16,604 nucleotides of DNA from an uncultured Planctomycetaceae bacterium (GTDB lineage Bacteria > Planctomycetota > Planctomycetia > Planctomycetales > Planctomycetaceae). The position numbers and the translations under genes are program-made. Positions within the stretch are counted from its first letter, which is position 1. Every line of letters starts with the position of its first letter. Positions 1 through 6,600 of this stretch are shown one piece after another. Location: the NCBI GenBank assembly GCA_903921605.1, contig CAIXQV010000668.1:1-16604 (forward strand), read 5' to 3'. A model generated the notes under the pieces. It ran no database searches and was not told where the DNA came from. It saw only the letters and a list, made by a program, of their open reading frames with translations.

Positions 1-62
1 ACATTGCTCTTTGAAATTCGGGATCGTGTTTGTGTTAAAATTTTCATCATGTTCCTTTGCAT
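1..62 (-). CDS. Start of a gene, probably major pseudopilin GspG (partial, runs off left edge)
   Basis: Twenty codons plus two bases are visible and open to the window edge, starting MQRNMMKILTQTRSRISKSN. The ATG at 62-60 is chosen because AAGGAG (74-69) sits six bases upstream, the best ribosome binding site in the window; an in-frame ATG pair at 50-45 is the alternative. The visible part is short, basic and hydrophilic, which fits the leader of a type IV prepilin-like protein before its cleavage site and hydrophobic helix. That helix lies beyond the edge, so the identity rests on position: gspG commonly follows gspE and gspF. If correct, the product would be the main subunit of the type II secretion pseudopilus. 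The existence of a gene is well supported; its identity is inferred. Confidence 0.55.
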   Translation of the reverse strand, partial: MQRNMMKILTQTRSRISKSN

Positions 63-68
63 CTCATT

Positions 69-74
69 CTCCTT
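69..74 (-). promoter_or_regulatory. Strong Shine-Dalgarno site for the left-edge gene
   Basis: AAGGAG on the minus strand, six bases before the ATG at 62. The other genes here lack such a clear site, so this one decides the start and suggests efficient translation, as expected for an abundant pseudopilin. Confidence 0.6.
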
Positions 75-93
75 ACTAACAAAACAATTACAC

Positions 94-166
94 GGGCGAG
101 CGGTTGAACGTTTAATCTCAGAAAACATTGAACGCACACGGAGGGCTGCCGCCCTGCCGCTCGCCG
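94..166. repeat. REP-like palindromic repeat downstream of gspF
   Basis: GGCGAGCGG at 95-103 is the perfect inverse of CCGCTCGCC at 157-165. Inside the right part, GGGC-TGCC-GCCC (143-154) can form a second small hairpin. Bases 140-165 match 8974-8999 at 25 of 26 positions, and the left part (GGCGAG..., AACGTTTAATC) resembles the left part of that second copy, with about 20 extra bases between. A dispersed copy in a gene gap suggests a REP-type element. It could form mRNA structure between gspF and the next gene, but there is no T-run to call it a terminator. Confidence 0.6.
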
Positions 167-176
167 GACGAACTTA

Positions 177-1385
177 CTAACTCATTGAAGTACTCATTTC
201 GAACACCGGCAGCAACAACGCCACAATCACAAACAGTACCGCACTGCCCATCACCATGAGCAGAGCCGGTTCGATCAGGCGAACCATCGTGTCCAGTTGA
301 CGAGCTACCTTTTTGTCGATGCCATCAGCGACGTTGCTGAGCACTCGTTCCAGGTTATTGGCTTCTTCCGCGATGCTGATCATGGCCATAATATTAGCTG
401 GAATCAGACCGCATTTTGTGAGCGGCGAGGACAGCGATTCCCCGGCAGAGATATTCTCGGCTGACTTTCTGATCGCCTGCCCCAGCACTACGTTGCCGGA
501 TGAGTCGCTGCTGATTTCCAACGCTTTCAACATGGGCACTCCGTTTCTCAACAGAGTCCCCAGAATTCGGCAGAATCGTGAGACCGCACTGTTGAGCACA
601 ATTGGCCCGAAGACGGGAACTTTCGTCTTGATGCTGTCAATTTTCTGACGTCCATTCGGCGATGCTGCCCAGCGACGAATCAATGCAATCAGGCCAGCCG
701 CCGCCATGGCGACGAATATTCCGAAGCGCCCGAGGAAATTGCTGAGCCAAAGAAGAATGATGGTCGGCGTTGGCAGTGTTCCCTGGCGTTCCAGGGACGC
801 GAACAGTTCTTTAAACTTGGGGACGAAGAAGACAATCAGAACAAGAGTCACGGTGCTTCCAGCCACTGCCAGAAATGCCGGATAGGCCATCGCTCCCTTA
901 ATCTTGGCACGCAGTTCTTCTTGTCTTTCAAGGAACTCCGCTGTTTGCTGAAGTGAGGCCTCCAGAAATGCGCCTTCGGTTCCGGCTCGAATAATCGATA
1001 ACGTCAAATCGCTGAAGACATCGCGATGCGCGCCCATGGCTTCGTGAAGCTGTTTACCTTCGGCGATGCGGCCTCGCACATCCGAGAGAACTTCTTTCAG
1101 CCGATCATGAGTCGCCTGCTGAGAAAGAAGGTCCAACGCCTGCAGAAGCGGGACTCCGTTGGTGAGCAGGTCGGACAACTGCGTCAGTGTCGCAGCAAGA
1201 ATTTCAGCACGGATTGGCCGGTTGAATTTGAAATTGAATAACGGCTGCTTCGCCGGAGCAACGGTCATCGGGAACAGCGACTTCTGAGACAGCATCGCCA
1301 TCACATCACTGCGCGAATCGGCTGAGATCAGTCCTTTCACGTCCTGACCAGTCATCGTTCTTGCGATGTAACTGAACTCCGGCAC
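177..1385 (-). CDS. gspF: Type II secretion inner-membrane platform protein GspF
   Basis: A 402-residue polytopic membrane protein that anchors the secretion ATPase and couples its action to pseudopilus assembly. Two copies of the T2SSF domain are visible, roughly residues 60-190 and 260-390. Three hydrophobic segments lie near residues 165-195, 220-238 and 373-395, the standard GspF/PilC topology, and the length is normal. The frame opens at a TTG (1409) directly after a TGA, but GTG at 1385 is preferred because it gives the typical family N-terminus (V/M-PEFSYIAR) and has GGGGGC just upstream. The gene follows gspE with a gap of about 210 bases that carries a large inverted repeat. A PilC-type protein of a pilus system is the alternative, but the adjacent GspE and GspD favour type II secretion. 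Confidence 0.93.
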   Translation of the reverse strand: MPEFSYIARTMTGQDVKGLISADSRSDVMAMLSQKSLFPMTVAPAKQPLFNFKFNRPIRAEILAATLTQLSDLLTNGVPLLQALDLLSQQATHDRLKEVLSDVRGRIAEGKQLHEAMGAHRDVFSDLTLSIIRAGTEGAFLEASLQQTAEFLERQEELRAKIKGAMAYPAFLAVAGSTVTLVLIVFFVPKFKELFASLERQGTLPTPTIILLWLSNFLGRFGIFVAMAAAGLIALIRRWAASPNGRQKIDSIKTKVPVFGPIVLNSAVSRFCRILGTLLRNGVPMLKALEISSDSSGNVVLGQAIRKSAENISAGESLSSPLTKCGLIPANIMAMISIAEEANNLERVLSNVADGIDKKVARQLDTMVRLIEPALLMVMGSAVLFVIVALLLPVFEMSTSMS

Positions 1386-1463
1386 TGCCGCCCCCAACAA
1401 CCTGGTCAATCATTGTTGCGTGTTCGCTGTGCAATGATTGAAATCACATCTGAATCGCAGTTT

Positions 1464-1575
1464 TTACCGCAGAGGTCACAGAGAGCACTGAGGGGAAACG
1501 CAGAGAGACATTGCAAACAGCTCTTGTCACTCCTCCGCGATTTTCCTCTGTGCTCTCTGTGTCCTCTGTGGTGAA
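1464..1575. repeat. Long imperfect inverted repeat of the CACAGAG family between gspE and gspF
   Basis: The left arm, about 1464-1498 (core ACCGCAGAGGTCACAGAGAG), is the imperfect inverse of the right arm, about 1541-1575 (core CTCTCTGTGTCCTCTGTGGT). The arms match over about 30 bases and are separated by about 42 bases. From general knowledge, ACCACAGAGGACACAGAG-type sequences are frequent dispersed intergenic repeats in planctomycetes and some other bacteria. It fills most of the gspE-gspF gap and would fold into a large hairpin in the transcript, so it may stabilise or attenuate mRNA between the two genes. Confidence 0.75.
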
Positions 1576-1598
1576 TCTTGACTTCTTAACGCCCCGCC

Positions 1599-3305
1599 CT
1601 ACTCCGCCTTCGTCACACGCAGCACTTCTTCGATACTGGTCAGGCCGCGGGCGACCTTTAGCCAGCCGTCCTGACGAAGAGTTCTCATACCGCTGGCGAT
1701 GGCCGCTTTTCGAATTTCGTTCGTACCACGACGTTCACTGGCGAGCACCTTGATTTCGTCGTTCGTAACGAGCAGTTCATAGATGCCCAGACGTCCCGAA
1801 TATCCTGTGCCGCGACACTGGCGACATCCCTTCGCACGGTAGATCGGCTGACCAGCGGTGTAGTCTTCCAGCGGGAAATCGGCCGGCACTTCTTCTTCCG
1901 AAGGCATGTAGGCTTCGCGGCAGTGCTTGCACAACGTTCGCACCAGTCGCTGAGCCATTATTCCTTCCAGCGTGCTGCTGATCAGGAACGGTTCAACACC
2001 CATATCGGCCAGCCGCATGAAGGAGCCGGCCGCATCATTGGTATGCAGAGTACTGAAGACCATGTGCCCGGTCAGAGAAGCCTGAACGGCGTTCTCTGCG
2101 GTTTCGAAGTCGCGAATTTCTCCGACCAGAACAACATCCGGGTCATGACGCAAAATGCTTCGCAGACACGCGGCGAACGTCAGGCCGACTTTATGATTGA
2201 CCTGAATTTGATTGATGCCTTCGAGCTGATACTCGATTGGATCTTCCGTGGTGATGATCTTGTTGCGTTCACTTTTGATCTCAGCCAGCGCGCTGTAAAG
2301 CGTCGTGGTCTTGCCGGAGCCCGTCGGGCCTGTCACCAGCACGATGCCGTGAGGCAGTCGGATGAGTTCACGGAATCGGCTGCAGGTGTCGTCTTCCATC
2401 CCGACACCGGACAGCGAAAACTTCATCGCGTTCTTGTCGAGAACTCGCATGACGACACCTTCGCCATGCAACATTGGAATGATCGAAACGCGAATATCAA
2501 CTTCGCGGCCCTGAACTCGCAGCTTGATACGCCCGTCCTGCGGAACGCGTTTTTCAGCGATGTTCAGTCGAGCCATGATTTTAAGGCGGCTCAGGATCGC
2601 TGCCTGAAACCGATTCAGCTCCGGAGGCACCGGTTGATTCTGAAGCACACCGTCGATGCGGTAGCGAATCTTCATTCCTGAGGCCTGAGACTCCATGTGG
2701 ATATCACTGGCACGGTTAGTGACGGCTTCGGTCAGAATGTCGTTGACGAGTCGAACGACGGATGCCTGCTGAGCCATCGCAGCGGCTTCAGATTCTTCGA
2801 AGCTGAGGTCGCCAAGGATCTCGATCTCATCGGAGTTCTCAGCGGCCTGAGCCATCAGGCCATCCAGTGTCTGCGCGCCGACACCGAGGTGAGTTTTAAT
2901 CAGCATGGCCACTTCGTGTGGCAGAGCAAGATCTGTGATCACGAACAGACCGGTCGCGGCTGAAACCGCATCGGCGGCCTGCACGTCAAACGGATTACTG
3001 ACCACGATTCGGATTGACGACGAGCTGCGGTCGATCGGAAAAATCGCATGACGATGAATCAGTCGAACCGGGAAACCCTCAAGGATCGATCGATCAACTG
3101 TCACTTTGGACAAGTCCACAATTGTCATTCCCAGGGAATGAGCGATCGACTGCAGAGCCTGCAAATCGGTCGAAAACCCAAATTCGCTGGTGACGGCGGA
3201 GAGTCCATCCGTGGTGAACAACCTCTGGACGTGATCGAGTTCTTCGGCCGTTAAACGGCGCGGAGCATCTCGGTACGCCAACGGGCGTTTCAGAATCGTA
3301 CTCAT
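1599..3305 (-). CDS. gspE: Type II secretion ATPase GspE
   Basis: A 568-residue cytoplasmic hexameric ATPase that powers pseudopilus assembly. The N-terminal region (to about residue 150) resembles the T2SSE_N/MshEN domain. The catalytic core shows Walker A GPTGSGKT with K332, an Asp-box around TTEDPIEY, a Walker B-type DPDVVLVGEIRD (residues 388-399, E396) and a His-box STLHTN. A tetracysteine zinc site is present as CKHC (459, 462) and CRQC (494, 497), typical of GspE/PilB rather than PilT. The frame extends upstream to a TTG at 3377, but ATG at 3305 is chosen: it gives a family-like N-terminus and has GGAA about seven bases upstream. All key motifs are intact. PilB of a pilus is the alternative; the neighbouring gspF and gspD favour GspE. 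Confidence 0.95.
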   Translation of the reverse strand: MSTILKRPLAYRDAPRRLTAEELDHVQRLFTTDGLSAVTSEFGFSTDLQALQSIAHSLGMTIVDLSKVTVDRSILEGFPVRLIHRHAIFPIDRSSSSIRIVVSNPFDVQAADAVSAATGLFVITDLALPHEVAMLIKTHLGVGAQTLDGLMAQAAENSDEIEILGDLSFEESEAAAMAQQASVVRLVNDILTEAVTNRASDIHMESQASGMKIRYRIDGVLQNQPVPPELNRFQAAILSRLKIMARLNIAEKRVPQDGRIKLRVQGREVDIRVSIIPMLHGEGVVMRVLDKNAMKFSLSGVGMEDDTCSRFRELIRLPHGIVLVTGPTGSGKTTTLYSALAEIKSERNKIITTEDPIEYQLEGINQIQVNHKVGLTFAACLRSILRHDPDVVLVGEIRDFETAENAVQASLTGHMVFSTLHTNDAAGSFMRLADMGVEPFLISSTLEGIMAQRLVRTLCKHCREAYMPSEEEVPADFPLEDYTAGQPIYRAKGCRQCRGTGYSGRLGIYELLVTNDEIKVLASERRGTNEIRKAAIASGMRTLRQDGWLKVARGLTSIEEVLRVTKAE

Positions 3306-3611
3306 GGGATTTTCCGAATGGTGCCGAGGGTAGGTTGGATTTCGGCAGGAGGGAATTCGGCGGGATGCTGTGCTCAAGTCATTGGGCGATCAGCATTTAG
3401 GGTGGGAACTTTAGGTGAGCTTTAGGGTTGCATCAAGATTGTTGTCCGATGCGGGACCTTTCAACTCATCCTCTTTGGTTCCTCATCGACATTCTCCGGT
3501 TCAGACTCCTGAGAAGCCAGTATTTTTGGCAATCGACTCGGATGTTTGCGGTATTTGCAGAGATTACGAAAAGAATGCCCGACCATGGGAAAGATTGGGA
3601 AATGGGCCGAG
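3306..3611. other. Intergenic region between the giant N-domain gene and gspE
   Basis: About 306 bases without a convincing gene. All three minus-strand frames after the giant protein's stop were read in the first part and none continues a secretin domain. Three TTTAGG units occur at 3396-3402, 3410-3415 and 3421-3427 on the plus strand. A gspE promoter could lie here, but no convincing -35/-10 pair was recognised and there is no clear terminator. Confidence 0.5.
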
Positions 3612-6600
3612 TTACTGATCCAGGACATCGTTCAGGACCTGCATGACGCGGCGCGAATTCGTCTTTTTGAGTGGAATGAGAGTAACTCCTCGAGCCCGGT
3701 TTGTGGCGGAAGTTTCGTCCAGTTGAGTCACAAGTTCAGAGATCTCATCAATCAGATTTTGAGGGGCCTTCACGACCAAAGAGTTCGTTTCTTCCTGAAC
3801 CTCGATCGTCAGCAGCGGGGCCGAGGAGGCGGCGTTGATTTGTCGAAGCACATTCGCCACGGACGAATCGATCCCCGTCGGAATCTCGATGGCTCTCCGT
3901 GTACCTCCTGCTGTCATCTCCGTGCGATAAACGCCTCGAACCACATCCTGCACTTTTTCGGCATCAGCATGTTTCACGGTGATGACTTCGGTTCTGAAGA
4001 TCCGGCCAGAGTCTGGTAGCTTTTCGGTGTCAAGAATTTCCAGAAGCTGCTCGATTCGATCCCGATCTGTACGTCCGCCGTAAACGATCAACGCGTTCAT
4101 GCGGGATTCCGGCACGATCACCACCGAACCGAACGCCAACATCCCAGCTCGACTTTCGTAGATCGATTCCAGCGTCTCCGCAACTTCCTCAGCGCCTGCG
4201 TTTCGCAGTTGATAAACCGAGAAGTCGCGATTGCGACTGGCAACGTTACTGGCTGTTCGCGAGGAGGATGTGGCGAGGAGGATTGCTTCCAGTTGATCAA
4301 GAGCTTCGATATCGTCGGAGGCAATCGTGATTCGATCTGTTCCCGGAATAATGACGACCGGCGAAGGCTCATCCTGTCCCGGTACTGTCGCGGCTGCGTT
4401 CGTTATGTTCGTTGTTGTTTGTGCGGATGCTTTCTGGGCGGCCTGCGATTCAGTCGGTTCTTTTTGTGCTGGCTCGATTGCTGTCGGTGAAGAAGCTTCC
4501 TCGGGCGGCACTGAGAATTGTCCGTCGGCTTTTGGCTGCGGTTCGGCTGCGGGCGTTTCTTTTTCGGTGCCAGGTCGCAGGACTCGAATTGGGTTCCTGC
4601 GAACTCGCGGCCACAGGTCCTGAATCTTCTGAAGAGTTGGCTCGACATCACCCTGAATCGGGATGACTCGCAGATTTCGATTGGCCTGATCAGTCACGTC
4701 CCCGGTTGGCGACAGACCGGCTTCACCCATCTTGATCAGCAGTGTGCGAATATCCTGAAGCTGCTTCTTTGATCCTCGAACCAGCAACTGCTGTGAATCT
4801 TCGTCTGCCTGAATTACCGGATAATTGTCGTCCTTCGTGAAGGTGTCACCATAAAGACCTTCGATCGCATTCTGTGCGGACGATGCGCTCAACAGGCGAA
4901 GTTGAATGACATCCATCTCACGAGGATCGCTCTCCTGAAATCGTTCCATCGCCGCGCTGATCTGTTGGTGACCGGCGGGTGTGGTTGTGACCACAAGCTG
5001 CTTCGAGGCTTTTTCCCACGAGACCGTTGCGGCCGAGTCGATGGAACGCAGAACGCCTTCGGCCACTTCCACGGCAGTGAGTCCATCCATGCCACCAAGT
5101 GCATACACTTCCAGTGTTTGAGTTTCATTGGCTGCCCCAACCGGTTCCAGTTCATCAATCAGCGCCTTGATCACGGCGTGTTGATCCGGGCGAGCGACGG
5201 CAATCAGAGACCGAGTTTTCGAGTCAAAGGAAACTCTGACATTGTCCGATCGCCGAAACATAGCGTCAAAAACTTCCACGGTGATGTCGCCATCTGCCGT
5301 TCGCAGAGGATAGGCCTTTGCCGAAGGAGCATTCTCCATCGGCAGCACGCTGGTCATCTGCTCAACGACCTGTTTAATTGTCTCATGCTGTTTCGGTGTG
5401 GCGGTTGCGACCAGCATTTCCTGAGACACATCGGTCACCATGGTGGCGTCCGGGAATAGCTTTGTCAGCACTTCCTGAGCTTCGTCGGCTTCATAGGGAC
5501 GAAGACGATAGCTGCGAGTCTCCAGGCCCTCCGTGGAACCCTGAGATGTGATCATATGCTGGACCAGCTCGCGAACGGCCGGCATATCATCGGCCGAGGC
5601 ACTGACGAACAGCTGTCGTCCAATCCGATCAGCAGTGACCTGGGCATTCTTCGGCAACAGTGGCTGCAATGCCGTTTGGACAGAAAGCCCGTCGAGCTGA
5701 TTTAATCGGAAGACTGCGAGTTCCTGCTTCATTTCGGTCTCGGCAGGTCCATCAAGTTGCTCGATCAGCGGGCGAATCGCATCGTGCTGTTCTTTGCGAG
5801 CGACCACGATCAGCCGACCGGTCTTTTCATTCACGGAAAGACGGACGCCATCGAACCGCGAATACATGGACGTCAGCAAAGTCTGCACTTCCGTCGCGCT
5901 GGCGTTCTTGAGCGAGTAAACAGCCGGGAAAGGAACGTCGCCATCGAGCGATGTGCCTTTCATTTGCTTAGCGATCTGATCGATGGTCGCATGTTGCTCA
6001 TCCGTGGCCGTGGCCACGATCATCTTGCGATCGGCATCCATCACAATCTTGGCATCGGGGTACAACGCCATCAGAACTTCCTGAGCCTCGTCGGCGTTTG
6101 GCGCACCGATCATATAGGTCTTCGTGGATCGTAGTGGACGGCTGGCCAACGATGCGCTGACCTGTTCGACGACGGCCTTGATCTGGTCCTGCTTATCCGG
6201 GAATGCTCGCACAAACAACTGTTGTCCGGTGGGGTCGACCGTGAGCTGAACATCCGCATCAACCAGAGGCTGCAACACCTGCAGGACAGACGACGGTGTC
6301 AGCCCTTTGATCGGATGCACAGTCAGTGTTTTTGAAGGTGGAATCGATTTGGAAGACTGCAGTTGCTCCAGAACTTTCTTGAGTTTCACGTGATCTTCGG
6401 CCGCGGCCACGATTGCCAGTTGATCGGCTCGGGCTCCTGCAGAGATCGTGGCTTTCGGAACAGCCTGAGCCAGGACCGTTGACGCAGATGGCCCCAGTTC
6501 GGCGATGGAATAGAGTTCCATCGTGCGGGTCGACTGGAATGGCTTTTCTGCCATCAGCTGTTCCAGCGTGGTTCGAATGCGTTCATCCTGAGCCGGTGAA

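Noticed and set aside
1923..2681. Long plus-strand open frame of 252 codons across gspE
   Set aside because: It is antisense to the catalytic core of a clearly recognised ATPase and shows no domain, signal or start site of its own.
3306..3377. Upstream extension of GspE to the TTG at 3377
   Set aside because: The extra 24 residues are Arg/Pro/Ser-rich, unlike the family, and the ATG at 3305 has a better upstream sequence.
3378..3611. Possible frameshifted remainder of a secretin pore after the giant gene
   Set aside because: All three minus-strand frames after the stop were read for the first part of this gap; none resembles a secretin domain, so the truncation is not a recent frameshift.
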